A stretch of 64,000 bases of DNA from Acorus gramineus (taxonomy: Eukaryota > Streptophyta > Magnoliopsida > Acorales > Acoraceae): assembly GCA_030737835.1 (NCBI GenBank), contig CM060850.1, forward strand, positions 19,560,216 through 19,624,215. The letters run 5' to 3'. Below are positions 10,874-21,776 of this stretch, one piece after another; position 1 is the first letter of the stretch, and every line of letters begins with the position of its first letter. The translations under genes and the position numbers were made by a program. Under the pieces are notes generated by a model. The model saw only the letters and a program-made list of their open reading frames with translations. It was not told where the DNA came from and did not search any database.

Positions 10874-12191
10874 GAGGGGGGGGGGGGGGGGAGGTTCAAT
10901 ATAATCAGAAATTAAGTTGGAGAACCTAATTACATAAATTCAAACTTATCTGCCTCTTCCCTCAACAAAGGGGTCTCAAAATTTGTTGATATTGGATACG
11001 TCTAATCTAAATCTCCAATCACTCTCAACAACGCAATATCATCCTAATAACTTAACTCAATCTAACATTAACAACATAACTACTATTTTTAATCTATTAT
11101 TGACAAATCCTAACAAATTAATTATCCTGTCCTTGTATAAAATCCATTGTTATAAAGGGATAAAAACCACTAACTAATTATCCAGTTAAAAATAAAATTA
11201 AAAAAAAATCAAATTAGCCCTAATTCGATTTGCATCAACATCTTCTTTCAAGAATCTGATCTAGTCAAGCGATCAATATGATCATGGACTGTGACAAGGT
11301 TCAATCTATGAATATAAAAAAATGTTTTGGAGAGTATTATATATGTATCATTGCAAAACTATTTCTTCTCAGATAATCATGGATCTGAGGGGACCTCAGG
11401 TTTCTGAACTGTCTATTATGTCTTATTAATATGCTAAATTTTTAATTTCTGGGTGACTGGAAAATCTATTGTCATTATTGGGGGAACAATTTCCACTTCC
11501 ACAGAAATTTACACTCCATACTGTCTTCTCATGCATTGTATTCAAATGATCTTAGCCAGTAGAAAACCCTAAAGAGAACTGCTTTTATTTTAAGCTTGCA
11601 TTATATCGAGTGTCTGTGAGATGTCTGTGTGTTGGGGGGGGGGGGGGGGGGTGGCGCAGCAATATTGTTTCCAAGATTATTTTAAAAATAAGTTTTCCAT
11701 GAAAACTCCCTTTCACATGAGAGTAAGAAGGATCTAATCCTTCAATTATGGATGATGAAACCTATGAAACTGATTTGCTGGGGAGAGTTTTCTTATTCAT
11801 CTTCGATGTAAATTTAGGATGAGATCTTTCTTTATATATATGATCCTCCTCTTTATTTATGTTCTTGGGTGATGAAATTATTATTCTTCTGATGTCAATT
11901 TGATTTAGATTTTCACTAACTTTTCTGAGTGTGGTATTCTCTTTTGCAGGGTGAAGGCGACTATGATTCCAAGCTTGGAATCACAATCCTGGGTAGTTAT
12001 CATCCTCCATTCTTTGTTACTTTCATTTGCATTTCAAGAGTTTAATATTGCCTTGTGTATGAACTGAACAGACCTTCCATTATTATTCAGGTGAAGCTGT
12101 GACTGTTGAAGATGAAGTTGTAGTAATTAATAGCATTGTCCTACCTAATAAGGTCCTGAATATCAGTGTTCAGGAGGAGATCATTCTGTAG
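134..12191 (+). CDS. KJC1: KONJAC-type GDP-mannose pyrophosphorylase-like protein, C-terminal half (7 exons)
   Basis: Exons: 134-182, 799-915, 1001-1148, 7218-7310, 7398-7466, 11950-11992, 12091-12191 (TAG at 12189-12191). Phases join without a stop and give about 205 residues. Landmarks are RRVSSFEALQSAT, DFVRLDQDILSPLAGK, YTYETVDFWEQIKTPG, SLKCSGLYL, YIHPSAKVHPTTK, IGPNVSISANARIGAGARL, GWKSSVGKWSRVQ, GEGDYDSKLGITILGEAV and the C-terminal end SVQEEIIL. These are the left-handed beta-helix hexapeptide repeats of the plant GMPPA-like KONJAC proteins (about 415 aa). In Arabidopsis, KJC proteins stimulate the GDP-mannose pyrophosphorylase VTC1, supplying GDP-mannose for glucomannan and ascorbate. 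The N-terminal nucleotidyltransferase half lies before base 1. Splice sites are GT-AG except after exon 5 (CAG then GAAAGT). Whether this is KJC1 or KJC2 is not resolved. The family assignment rests on recalled homology. Confidence 0.92.
183..798 (+). other. KONJAC intron, no further feature seen
   Basis: Donor GT at 183 and acceptor AG at 797-798. The sequence is AT-rich with short T runs. Bases 1-133 are likewise intron, ending in TTTCAG. I see no coding segment or element in either. Confidence 0.7.
1381..2700 (-). pseudogene. LINE reverse-transcriptase relic, split by a hAT-like element
   Basis: On the minus strand 2664-2428 reads through the zf-RVT zinc-binding domain found near the C terminus of plant LINE ORF2. 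It shows WGTLGPLKTRCFMW, then KCAHDGNGTCDLCG and ETREYLIFECSFS. The downstream LINE sequence is cut at 2318 by the element at 1549-2317 and resumes at about 1548-1381. No long open frame remains. It lies antisense in the first large KONJAC intron. Confidence 0.7.
1549..2317. mobile_element. Non-autonomous hAT-like element, 8-bp target duplication
   Basis: Terminal inverted repeats: left GGCCTGTCAACGGGTCGGGT at 1549, right the reverse complement (ACCCGACCCGTTGACAGGCC) ending about 2316. The same 8 bp, ATATACAC, flanks both sides (1541-1548 and 2318-2325). An 8-bp duplication is typical of hAT transposons. The interior is AT-rich with further GGGTCGGG motifs near the right end and no transposase. 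It sits inside LINE sequence. Confidence 0.8.
2760..3640. other. Intron stretch with GTGTCC/GGACAC motifs, origin unknown
   Basis: Around 2870-3000 and again around 3360-3480 there are clusters of ATGTCC, GACATG and CACGTGCC words. The two clusters are partly inverted to each other, so this could be a decayed non-autonomous element of roughly 0.6 kb. No target duplication or ORF supports it. Confidence 0.25.
3718..4890 (-). pseudogene. LINE relic (zf-RVT and C-terminal tail), split by a hAT-like element
   Basis: Minus-strand translation of 4890-4663 gives GFTVKSGYDW, then IPQKIKVFAWLLAHKR and NAMHALCSD. This is the start of the zf-RVT domain of plant LINE ORF2. After the inserted element at 4075-4662 the frame picks up at 4074-3718 with WVIWRSKNDVFNG and WACELVG, the usual C-terminal end. 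Frames are broken. Confidence 0.7.
4075..4662. mobile_element. Non-autonomous hAT-like element with CATAGTTGTC termini
   Basis: Left end CATAGTTGTCTAGGC at 4075 and right end ..GACAACTATG at 4662 are inverted repeats. Subterminal GGCGACTAGGCGG and CCGCCTAGGC motifs extend the similarity. Flanks are ATCACTGC (4067-4074) and ATCACTGT (4663-4670), a 7/8 match consistent with an 8-bp hAT duplication. The 588-bp element has no coding content. Confidence 0.7.
4914..5040 (+). mobile_element. tRNA-derived SINE candidate
   Basis: A Pol III A-box-like word (TTGGTAGGATGG, about 4923) is followed about 45 bp later by a B-box-like GGGTTCAAGTC (about 4968). The unit ends in two A-rich tails (about 5012-5040). 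The spacing and A-tail suit a plant SINE inserted at the edge of LINE DNA. I could not define a target duplication. Confidence 0.45.
5041..5797. other. KONJAC intron, nothing recognised
   Basis: AT-rich sequence with no supported gene. One GTGGACATAGACACGGGAC stretch (about 5141) resembles the scattered GTGTCC words elsewhere in this intron. Confidence 0.5.
5798..6150. repeat. About four imperfect tandem units with internal palindrome
   Basis: Units begin near 5798, 5870, 5980 and 6071. Each holds AAGAAGGTGGAATCGAGGG then AGAGTT..TCTCTCCCTTGG, in which GGGAGA and TCTCCC form an inverted pair around an AT core. Spacer length varies with TTC expansion. Apparent ORFs here are low-complexity Lys/Glu/Phe strings and are not genes. 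Confidence 0.75.
6427..6473. repeat. TTTTC microsatellite running into poly-T
   Basis: Four or five TTTTC units merge into an uninterrupted T run ending at GTGTGTC. This could be the 3' tail of an antisense retroelement. Confidence 0.8.
6474..7217 (+). other. 3' end of the first large KONJAC intron
   Basis: GTGTCC/GGACAC words cluster at 6530-6610. The rest is AT-rich, ending at the acceptor GAAACAG (7211-7217). No gene was found. Confidence 0.5.
7461..7475 (+). promoter_or_regulatory. Probable non-canonical GA 5' splice site
   Basis: Exon 5 of the KONJAC gene must end at 7466 (GTC CAG) to join in frame with exon 6, which starts GGT GAA GGC at 11950 after TTTTGCAG. The intron then begins GAAAGT where GTAAGT is expected. 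The nearest GT inside the exon (7460-7461) and the one just downstream (7471-7472) both bring in an early stop when joined to 11950. The site may be a genuine GA-AG intron or a donor mutation that cripples this copy. Confidence 0.6.
7741..9175 (-). pseudogene. LINE ORF2 3' part with poly-A tail
   Basis: Read on the minus strand from about 9175 it shows RWDLIRRSKKDGGMGVLHL, ALLSKWLL and EALWSRVI (C-terminal part of the reverse transcriptase), then IQFWKDDWLNG, then ETRDHLFFKCFFSLKIW (zf-RVT, 8251-8018). It ends with a T run at 7741-7751 that is the poly-A tail. Stops and frameshifts are frequent. It lies antisense in the 4.5-kb KONJAC intron. Confidence 0.75.
9430..9840 (-). pseudogene. Second LINE zf-RVT tail
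   Basis: The minus-strand frame from about 9830 reads LESTEHIVVSCPIARQVW, then SQSFVPVVTWALWLSNN. This is the last part of a plant LINE zf-RVT domain and C-terminal tail. It is a separate copy from the LINE at 7741-9175. Confidence 0.65.
10842..10893. repeat. (TG)n-(GA)n-(G)n compound microsatellite
   Basis: About nine TG units, then about seven GA units, then a G run of about 18. Confidence 0.9.
11634..11652. repeat. Poly-G tract
   Basis: An uninterrupted run of about 18 G. A similar run lies at 19863-19879. Confidence 0.9.
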
Positions 12192-12690
12192 AAAGTATGT
12201 GCACAAGCAGTTACCAATAAAGAAGTCTCATGGCCAACCTGCAATGGCGACGGCACAGCCCATTTTCGAGTCAATATTTAATTTGCTCTGCTCTGTTTGG
12301 TTGATTTTTTTTGTGTTTATTGTGTAACTGGCATTCACAATTTAAATTATACATACCCGTTCTTTATGTATTCACTTCCGTGGTCTGACTGGCTACATTT
12401 TGCCAAAATGCAATATCATGTTGCTAGTAAAATCATGTCTAGCTCATTTATATGGACAAAGGAACATACTACTGTATAAGTTCAGTTACATTCTGGAAGA
12501 AACAGCCTCTCCAAGTACTTTTATTTACTGAGATTATCAATTTCCAGCAATCTACACAGTCAGCAATTCAAAATATATTGTATCCTCTTCACAATTTATT
12601 GGATAATATTGTGGTTTATGCTTGTATTTTATCAGATTTACATTGTTAATAATCCACTTTGGGGCATTAAATTGATAATTTTTTAAGGTT
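12192..12690 (+). other. Putative 3' UTR of the KONJAC gene
   Basis: The sequence directly downstream of the stop codon has AT-rich stretches that could serve in polyadenylation. The end cannot be set from sequence alone. Confidence 0.4.
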
Positions 12691-12729
12691 ATCTAGTCCT
12701 CTCTCTCTCTCTCTTTTTTAGGAGAGAGA

Positions 12730-13260
12730 AAGATAGGGATGTGTCTTAGAACTTTATTGAGGTAATGACATGTTCAGAAAATTACTATAATTTAAAACAA
12801 AACAATTCGCCATCCTCAATTGAATGGACAGCCAAAAGAAGAAAAAGGACCACCCACACACACAGGTACAGGAGGTCTTTACCGAGTAGCCCACACAATA
12901 GAAACCAAACTTATTCTTGAATGACAAATTTTTTCCCTCCTATTCTTAAATGACAAATTTTTCTCTGACCAGTCAAACATTTTTTGCCCCCGTACAGGTC
13001 TTCCCCAGTCCTTGATAAGACGCACTGCAAATTGCAATGTCCCAAACATTTTCCTTGTATGCTCGAGTGGCCAAGTCCCTCTGAATAGAAGGTGGTTTCA
13101 AATAAGCCAAAGAGGCAATGTAATGGCAGAATTAGACATAAATTTTTTGGCTTTGATGCTCTTGTCCCCCTTCTCCTGGGGTGAGCGCTGCAAAACCTCT
13201 GAGGGGGAGCACATTGTTGAACCCGTGTGTTTAAGTTGTGTTGGTGATGTTGGTGAAAAA
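12730..13260 (-). pseudogene. Likely LINE 3' tail
   Basis: On the minus strand around 13110-12990 one frame gives TLQFAVRLIKDWGRP, resembling the C-terminal tail of plant LINE ORF2. It ends near an ACTTTATTGAGG motif at about 12750. The frame is broken. Confidence 0.4.
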
Positions 13261-13269
13261 CATACTATC

Positions 13270-15195
13270 ATTGAATTGTAGTTTTTCTTGTTTAATCGTT
13301 GAAGATGGTAGAAGAATGGTTGAAAAGTTGTCACATCCCTTCTCATATCTTCGCTTAATCAAATAAATTACACACTGGGTCTTTTACCTGATTGAAAATA
13401 TATCAGACCTAAATGCAACTCTTGTTGAAAATATTTATTTTAAAATTTTTCAAAACTCATTTTAAAAAAGTTCAAAATTCATCCAAACCTTTATGAAAAT
13501 TCGTTTAAAAACTTGTTGAAAACTTCTTTTAAAACAATGATTAATTTGATGAAAAACAACTTCAAATCGTCATGTAATGTCTTAATTAAAAATGTCCAAC
13601 TTTGATACTTTTGACAATGGGGTTACCTAAAGAGATTCCAATTGATTTTGTAGGATAAATATAAGTCCTAACTCAACAAATTACATTGATTCGTATACAT
13701 GTTTTTGCGCAAAAATATGTCATGCAAACATAATTTGGGGACTCACAGTTGTTTGGCATTAACAGTTAAAAAATGGTCTTCCACAAACAGTTCACAAATT
13801 GCATTAACAGCACATTCAATTCATTCACAAATACCACATTTTATGGCAACTATCAAACTATTATTTCATAGAAAAAGGCACAATACTTGACAAAATGGTC
13901 TTCCACTTTCAGTTTACAATGGAGAAACAAGTTTACAATGGAGAAACAAGGTTACATGTTCAAATCATTCACAAATTGTCCATTTTCCACCAACCATAAA
14001 AAAAAATAAAAACAGTTCACAAGTAGTTTTCCACATTCATTTCACAAATAGTCATCCACTATTTCACATAAATTTAACTAAAAAAGTGTCCATTTTGTAG
14101 CAGCCATTCACGTTCAGTTTACTTAGGGTCTTCACTATTACACAATCATTTCATTCACAAACTCTCTTTTTCCTACAACCATCATATTTCATATCACATA
14201 ATCGCATACTGATCCGTCCACATTTAGTCCATACACCCAATTATCTCATATAAAATCAGTCCACAGTATTATACAATGACCATTCATTAAATCATCAACT
14301 TGTGCATCAACAATAAAAAAAATCAAGATACAATCATTCCACAATCTCCAAGATAAAATTCATCAATATAGCCCCTTTGAAACTTGTTAATTTATTTTTA
14401 GGGAAAAATTAATATAACTCTTTAAAAACTTATGAAAATGAAAAAAAATCCTTGAAAAATTGGTAAATCCCGTCATATCCTTATTTTATTAAACAATATT
14501 TGTATTAGTATTAATTGTAATCATAACTAACTACAGTTGCTAACTTTTATGTACACTAAATAAATTGTTTTAGGTACTCTGCAGATGGACCATGTTCTTT
14601 ATCTATCTATTATACAAACCATGAGAGTTTTTCAATTTTCACATGTACTCATAACGCATTTATACGTTTTTATCTGTACAAATTTATTAAAACCCTTTCT
14701 TATCCTAAACCATTATTTCTTTTCCTAATCCTATATTAAGATTTAAATAGATAATATATTTTTTAAATTTTATATATAACTACATTATCTAACAAATTAA
14801 TTAAATTATTTTGGGAAAGAATCCAATTACATATTCATCAAATCTCATTAAATTTCTCAAATTTTATAGTTTAAATGCACATTTTAAATAATTTTAGGTA
14901 GGATTTCAAAAGCTATTTTTATACGGCAAACATACTATTTCTGACAATTGGATGCTTCTCAATGGAGGTGATAAAGACATTCTCTGTATTTTTTTTCGTT
15001 TGAAGGGTATTTTTGCCATAAAAAAACTGATTTAGATTTTATTAATTTCTAAGGACTTATTCAAATATTTTTCCAGATATATAGTTAACTAAATAGAATA
15101 TTTTTTGAATATGCTATTTCCACTGATGGAATGTTGACATAAGGACTTAAACCATTAACTATGACAAAAGATAGGGACCTAAGGTGATTCATTGA
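13270..15195. other. AT-rich intergenic DNA, nothing recognised
   Basis: Many TTCACAAAT and AACAGTT words recur at 13740-14180, giving a loosely repetitive texture without a clear period. No supported ORF. Confidence 0.5.
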
Positions 15196-15345
15196 TTTTT
15201 TTTTTTTTTTTTGAGATAAACGATAAGCATACACCCTTGTATTAGAAGAACTGTGCCCAAATTACAAAAACAAATAAAGCAAAAGAAGATACAAAAGAGG
15301 AATTTCGCTATAGAACAGAATTCTATAGGGCAGACCTAAGATGAT
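15196..15345 (-). mobile_element. LINE 3' terminal fragment with poly-A
   Basis: A T run at 15196-15212 is followed by GAGATAAACGATAAG..CACCCTTGTATTAG. The layout matches the poly-T-plus-tail structure at 7741, so it is probably the short 3' end of a minus-strand LINE. Confidence 0.4.
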
Positions 15346-15954
15346 TCACTAATTTTACATGACTTTTTTTTTTACTTTCATAAGTTTTTGGGGAGTTATT
15401 TTGATTTTTCCCTTACTTATAACTGTCTCTTCATGAGGTGTAAATTCCTGGCCTACTTCCTTTACTACCACATCGTAAGATACCAAGCAAAACATTTTGT
15501 ATTAGTTATGTACAAGAATGCAAATTATAATGTATATTTAATATCGTAATGGTATGAACACCACCAAACTAACATACTCACAAATATCACACTATTTGAT
15601 TTCAGTGGTCCTTGGGTATAATTTATAACAGCATCAGTGCATGACCACATCAAAAGAATGAACACCCCAAATTTCAATTAACCTCAACGTCATAGGACAC
15701 CTAAACTTCATCCAGCACTTCATATCAGCTCAACAAGACCCTACAATTGTAAGGTTTGATATTTTATTTTTTTTGCGTATCGAGTTTTGATTAAGTCAGG
15801 AAGCATCTACCACCTCCTTGAAAGAGATCAAGGGATAAAAAAAAAATTTGTGGTTCTTTATGAACCATTGAATCAACAACTCTTAATTAGGCATAGAACC
15901 TGATATGCTACTTTACAAATCATAAAATTACATAATAACCGTACATTCATCAAC

Positions 15955-16550
15955 AAAATAATCAAGATATGACGAAAATAAAAATATAACCATGAGTCAA
16001 AACACAAACTTAAACTCTACTAGGAACAAAATGAAACATCTCCAAGTTGCATGATTACACACAAATTAAATCAGCTCAACATCTGCAATTTTGCTGTTAA
16101 GGCTAAGGGTACTAGTACAACTATATACCAAGAGAAAAAAATTCTTTATTCACTCTAAAGGAAGCAAAGCTAGATGATAAAGGACGATGACCAAGAAATG
16201 ATCTTAACCATGGCCTTGAGATCCACAAGTTCGTCCACACATTCAATCGAGATATATATGATAAATAACATAACCTAAAATATAATCATGAGTCAAAACA
16301 CATAATCATAAACTCCACCATGAATAACATGAAACATCCCAAAGTTGGATGAATACATGTATTATTAAATCAGTTCAACATCTATAATTTTGCTGCTAAG
16401 GCTAAGGGGAATAGTCCAATGCCAAGAGAAAAATGTTTTATTCACCCTTGTAGAAGAAAAGATAGATGACGAATGATGATGACTTAGAAACAATCTTGAC
16501 CACATCCTTGATATCCACACGCAGCTACATGAGCCTCTAGTCTGGAAAAT
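15955..16550. repeat. Diverged direct repeat pair, period about 296 bp
   Basis: CATGAGTCAAAACACA occurs at 15991 and again at 16287 (as CATGAGTCAAAACACAT). The match continues through ATGAAACATC, AGTTG.ATGA, TCAACATCT, TTTTGCTG.TAAGGCTAAGG and CCAAGAGAAAAA to GATGATGAC. The two units have diverged by point changes and small indels. No ORF spans them. Confidence 0.7.
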
Positions 16551-17720
16551 GAATATGAGAGGGGTGAGAGGTGAATATCAATATGTTTAGTGAGAGAATA
16601 TTACTCATCCTGCTAACATAGATGTATTCAAAATAATAGAATTACATCACGATCATGCATATATGTAATATATATTATAAAATAAATTACACAAGAGGGC
16701 CAATTACCACACTCAACATGATGCATGTAATGCAATGGACACGCATGCCCGTCTTTGCATTCACGCAACGTATGAACCTTTTGTATGTATGGTCAATAGA
16801 CATAACCACAAAGACTTGAGTCATACATTTTCAAATATGTAAATTACATCCATTAGAATGTTGACCACTAAGACCGAGCCTACTAGCGGATGTCACATGG
16901 ATAATAGTATGTACTTAATTAAGAGAGTATATATCATCTTTTTTATACATATCCACATTTCTTTTCTTTGTGAATTCAGATATGTTAAAAAATATTCACA
17001 TATTTTGCATGATTTATCAATTTTGAATATCCATGGTCATACAAAAGATTTTTCTTACTGTTAATTAGTTTTGGATTGTTGTGATTATGTTATATATGCA
17101 ACTTGTTATTGACCTATACAATTTAGATTATGTTAAATTTAATGAATTATAATATATTCTAAGTATGAATTTGTATTATCTAAAAATTTATCAACTATTT
17201 TATGTATTTTGATTTTTTAAAATATTTTTCAACATATCATATGATTTATTAATATTATTTTCATTTCCAAGTAAATAGTAACTGGGTGATGATTAGATTA
17301 ATGCTAATCACTTTGATTGATTTGTAACCTATTAAAAATTCCCAAATCTCTATGCCTACATGAAAGATTGTGCACATGATTTTGTGTATAATTTTAGAAA
17401 TAAAATCTAAAAATAAGGCATGACAAACAAAAAAAAAATCAGAGTATAATTATGAGAACAGCTTTCTTTTATAAGTTTTCAATTCTAATCAAACACACAA
17501 AAAAGCAAGTTTTCAATCTAAACTTGGAAATCAAGAATACATTTATTACAATATCATACGTACTCAGTAGTCACATGAAATACAAAAATCAACGGTACAA
17601 AGGACAACATTGGAAACTATTGGTTACTACAATCACAACTAATAAAGAACAATATTTCCTTAATATCCTTCTTACCATAATTTTTTTTTCTATATATTTT
17701 CAGACTCATCTTATGTATAC
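16551..17720. other. AT-rich intergenic DNA, nothing recognised
   Basis: Short ORFs only, none with recognisable domains. Confidence 0.5.
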
Positions 17721-18284
17721 ATGGTGCAAAGGCCCAAATTTGTGATTTTCTTGAATTTTTTCTTCTTAAAATTTCTTGTTCTTCTCAAATGGGCATCCGA
17801 ACACATCAGAATGGTTTCAATGCTCAGGTGTGTATGCTCACAATACAAACAACATCGAAGAGAAGATGGTCTATGTGGATTTTGGGCCTCCGAACACAGA
17901 ATGGTTTCAATGCTCAGGTGTGTATGCTCACAATACAAACAACATCGAAGAGAAGATGGTCTATGTGGATTTTGGGCCTCCGAACACATCGTATTGTTGG
18001 GAGAATACAATCGAAGATTGATGGAGAAGACAACCACTTTCGTTGTCGGGCTACATATGTTGATGGCGCAGAGGCTAGCGGATCTCTGGACTCAATTGGT
18101 TGGCATGATGAACCGCTCCATACATTATGGTGACTGGTTTAGTGGTTTTGCGCATCGTATTTCGGATTTCATAGACCAAGCCACGCATAAGATAACATAT
18201 CGATCATATCCTCAAAACAACAAAATGCAGCATGCATGGAATCAATATATGAATTATAATCATCACCGAGATGCAACAAATTAA
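17721..18284 (+). CDS. Hypothetical ORF (187 codons) containing a 90-bp in-frame duplication
   Basis: The ORF starts at ATG 17721 and stops before 18285. It opens with a Phe/Leu-rich hydrophobic stretch (FVIFLNFFFLKFLVLL) and then has two copies of a 30-residue unit (MVSMLRCVCSQYKQ..), because bases 17811-17900 are repeated at 17901-17990. The C-terminal part (HMLMAQRLADLWTQ, HYGDWFSGFAHRI) matches no family I know. Other frames of the same repeat are also open, so the frame is uncertain. It may be a chance ORF in non-coding repeat DNA. Confidence 0.25.
   Translation: MVQRPKFVIFLNFFFLKFLVLLKWASEHIRMVSMLRCVCSQYKQHRREDGLCGFWASEHRMVSMLRCVCSQYKQHRREDGLCGFWASEHIVLLGEYNRRLMEKTTTFVVGLHMLMAQRLADLWTQLVGMMNRSIHYGDWFSGFAHRISDFIDQATHKITYRSYPQNNKMQHAWNQYMNYNHHRDATN
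17805..17990. repeat. Near-perfect 90-bp tandem duplication
   Basis: The unit starting ATGGTTTCAATGCTCAGGTG occurs at 17811 and 17901 and is essentially identical to CGAACACA at the end. This implies a recent duplication. Confidence 0.9.
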
Positions 18285-19880
18285 AGAATGATATGCTCAT
18301 AATCTTATAATGAAACTAGCAGTTTATAATACGAAAAGAAGAGTATTCTAACATGAATATAAATATTGTAATTCTTGCAAAACTACATGTGAGACTTAGG
18401 TTTTACTCACCTTCGATTTGACGACACGGAAATCAAAGTCAGTAGATACTAAATCAAATTTATTGGTCTTGAAAATAAGTTATTCAAATCAATAAAAAAT
18501 AGTTAAAATCAGAATCCATGGAATTTTGGTTTGCAGAAACCCAACAACCCCCTAAGGACCCTTAGAAAATTGAAGACTCCTCTAGAGGTTGTCAGATTTC
18601 TATCGTCTGCTGCTCCCTAGTCTAGCACATGTTGCTTCCTCACGATGAGCAATAGCCACGCCTCTCTCTCCAATACATTATAAATAATAAAAAACATTTA
18701 AAAACAAGTCATAAGGTTTGCTTATCCTGGATAAGATCGATAAGACGATATTGATTATGAAAACTTGACGAAGACAATCAATTATTGATGGAAAATCAAT
18801 ACTAGAACATAGAATCAAAGTATTAATCCAAAAACTTGAAAAGCATTCAATTTAGAGAGAGTATAAAAATTCAGAGATCTATCCTATATACATATGATAA
18901 CTCATGAAACTTCTTGATCCATATGAGAAAATATCATAATTAATTGAAACCATAGATCTGAAGCATACTATCACAAATCCATATATACTTAATTGAAAGC
19001 ACATCAAAACAAGGAATTAGATAAAAAAAAAATTTGATCATAGATGGAGAAGATCATTCGAGGACCCTAGATCTATCAAAACATGCATACATCTCTTGAA
19101 ACCCTATCTCTAATCATATGAAAACCTATAAATCTGATAACAACTTATAAAATATCAATAAAACAATATATTACATCTTGAGATTAACATGAGAACAACC
19201 TAAATCAATTGATAAGAAGAAGATACATGATCAAACCCTAACTTTTTAGATGGAAAACCAATAAAACCGAAAAATAATAGACCATGACAAGCATTGAAAA
19301 TACATTTGAAAATATATATGAAAAGATTATACCAAGTTCCTTTTGTATCCATTCACACAACTGCCAAGAAAGAAGAGAGGAAGGGGGAGGGAGATAGAGA
19401 GCACTCTAGAATTTTTAGATTTTATTTGGGGGCAGAGAAGTGAGAGGGAAAATAAATTATATTTCACGGGAGTGGAAATTGACACGAAAAATACGCTTAA
19501 AATCTATGCTTTAAATGCGCGTTGATGAATAATTAATACTCAAAACTCAAATTTGAACGTGTAGACAAGTCGATGACCTCAGGTTGTGGTCGTCCCTTGT
19601 CAATGACCCTAGTTCAGGGTTGTTGGGTTATGGCTCTCCCGCCAGACCTAACCCAACAGCCTGAAAATAGAGGAACCTAACGATGGGTTGTCATAAATCT
19701 AACTGATGATCCTTGGATAGGATTGTCTCCAGGCAGACATCTTTCTAATATTCTTTATGCAGTTATTACATAATCATTTCAATTACTGAAATAAGAAATT
19801 CATATACAAAATTGAAATAGAAAATAGTATTGAATTCCAATTATGATAACTCAAATAAGAAAGGGGGGGGGGGGGGGGGC
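18285..19880. other. AT-rich intergenic DNA, nothing recognised
   Basis: No gene supported. A poly-G run closes the stretch at 19863-19879. Confidence 0.5.
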
Positions 19881-19928
19881 TAATACCACCCCATGACATA
19901 TTCACCCCACCCCACATTAAATATTAAA

Positions 19929-21776
19929 GAGTTCTGCTATACAATCCCTAAGTTTATAAGCCCTTTCCATAGGCCCTATGAGGTGTCAAAATGTTATTGG
20001 CTACCTGGGTGACTTTTACAAAAAGACAAAAAAGCAAAATACAAATCTACCCCTAATTAAAACACACATTCTCTCACTCCATTTCCTTCTTTTTGTGGCA
20101 TTTTTTTCAATTTTGTCTTCACATCCATTTTCAAAATTTGGGACATGCACATTTATCGATACTACATGATAATTGATCATGAAATTTTATCCAAACCCAT
20201 CCACCGAGAAGTTTCAGAGAGTGAGAGGACCTCTTCTGGTCTGCCTTTTTGTTTTTTTCCTATGGATGTTTAATCTTCCTTTTATGTTTGTTCAATTCAA
20301 ATAGGACTGCCCTGCAAAGCAACCTCATTATTTTAGTGGTACAAAGTGAGGAAACAAACCATGCTATCCTTTTCAATGATAGTTCAAACGATCTTTTAGT
20401 AGTTGTAGTTTATACAGTGTGATATTACAATACACTTTTTAAAAAATATATGAAATCTTTTTTTTCTTTTTTTTTTAAGAAAAAAAAAACACATTTTTAT
20501 TTTCAGTTTGTTTAAAGTTGCAAAATGTAACTATCTTTGAAATGTAACTAACTTCGTGCATGTATAACTGTTGTATGTGTGTATTCTATTATGTATGTGG
20601 AGTCATACTTTAAGTATGTATGTTGACATGTGTATGACATGTAATATCAATTGTTGCATGTCAAAAAAAGATAGGAAAATCGAAAGACAAGAACCACACA
20701 ATATTAACCGTGTTTCAGAAAATGTAATTAACTATTAGAGGAATGTAAAGAACTTTAAGAACTATGTATATTCAGTTTGGTTAATGTTAATGTTATGATA
20801 AATGTAACTATCTTTAAATTGTAACTAATTTTAATTCAACGACCTTAACATTTATTAATTTGTATGTGTGTTTATCATGATTTATCTATCTTTTATCATT
20901 ATATGTTTTTGATGTTACTGTTGTACATAATGTAACTAATTTTCATTCAATGGAACTATTTTTTGTTAAAAATGTAAATCACATGTAAATTATTTGGAAT
21001 TATCTATTTCAAACTGTAACTAACTTCTTCTGAATCAAATGTCATTTCAACATACATACATTTTCTTCTGAATCAAATGTCATTCCAACATTTGGCACGA
21101 TTGCTTTTGCACATTACTGCTCAATTTCAACAATGAAATCCTTCTTTGGATTGCCTTTCAAGGAAAATGTAACTGACTATACAAATGTAACTGACTTTTT
21201 ACAAATGTAACTGACTTATTTTGAAATGTAACTCACTTTCAAAGAAAATTAAGAAAACTATGTATGAGTGTTACTACACATTTAAAAATAAATTTTGAAT
21301 CAAACAAAAAAGAAAATTTGAAACGAATTTAGAAGATTTGTATTAGATCATCTAAAATGAAAGAACATGCCGATAAAAAAATTTATTATCAAAGACCAGG
21401 TTCAACAAATATAAATTTGTAAAATCAAGTAATTACGCACAACTGCATAAACATAAATCATTTCAGATCTAGTGCTATGTGTTTTTTAAAACAATAATGG
21501 TGTTTTAAAAAGGAAATAAACTATTGATTATGGATGTATAAATAATTCAATTGGAATGAATCTAAAAACAAAACAAGAAACGTGAATTATAAATGGAAAT
21601 GATTTATTGTCACCGTCATTAATTCTATATAGGTGGAAGAGAGTAATTATTACTGTCTTCTTAATTATGAGAACAATTATCGAATAAAGAAAAAAACCAC
21701 AAAAAGGGTAAAACATGTATTATGCATATGGGGCTTACTTGGGGCCTATAAAGATGGGGTCTGTCAATCATTTTCC
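19929..21776. mobile_element. Non-autonomous MULE-like element with 9-bp target duplication
   Basis: AATATTAAA flanks both ends (19920-19928 and 21777-21785), the 9-bp duplication typical of Mutator-like elements. The left end (CTGCTATACAATCCC then TTTATAAGCCC) and the reverse complement of the right end (ATGATTGACAGACCCC then TTTATAGGCCCC) align as imperfect inverted repeats. The interior has no transposase but many AATGTAACT words (20520-21240). A related arm, reverse-oriented, lies at about 58.8-59.8 kb. Confidence 0.65.

Larger units (their letters stand above)
9841..11949 (+). other. Remainder of the 4.5-kb KONJAC intron
   Basis: Bases 9850-10030 and 10735-10830 are rich in GGGTTGGGTC/CCCAACCTGA words in both orientations, perhaps the arms of a decayed DNA element. 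Microsatellites are at 10842-10893 and 11634-11652. No coding segment was found. It ends at acceptor TTTTGCAG (11949). Confidence 0.45.
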
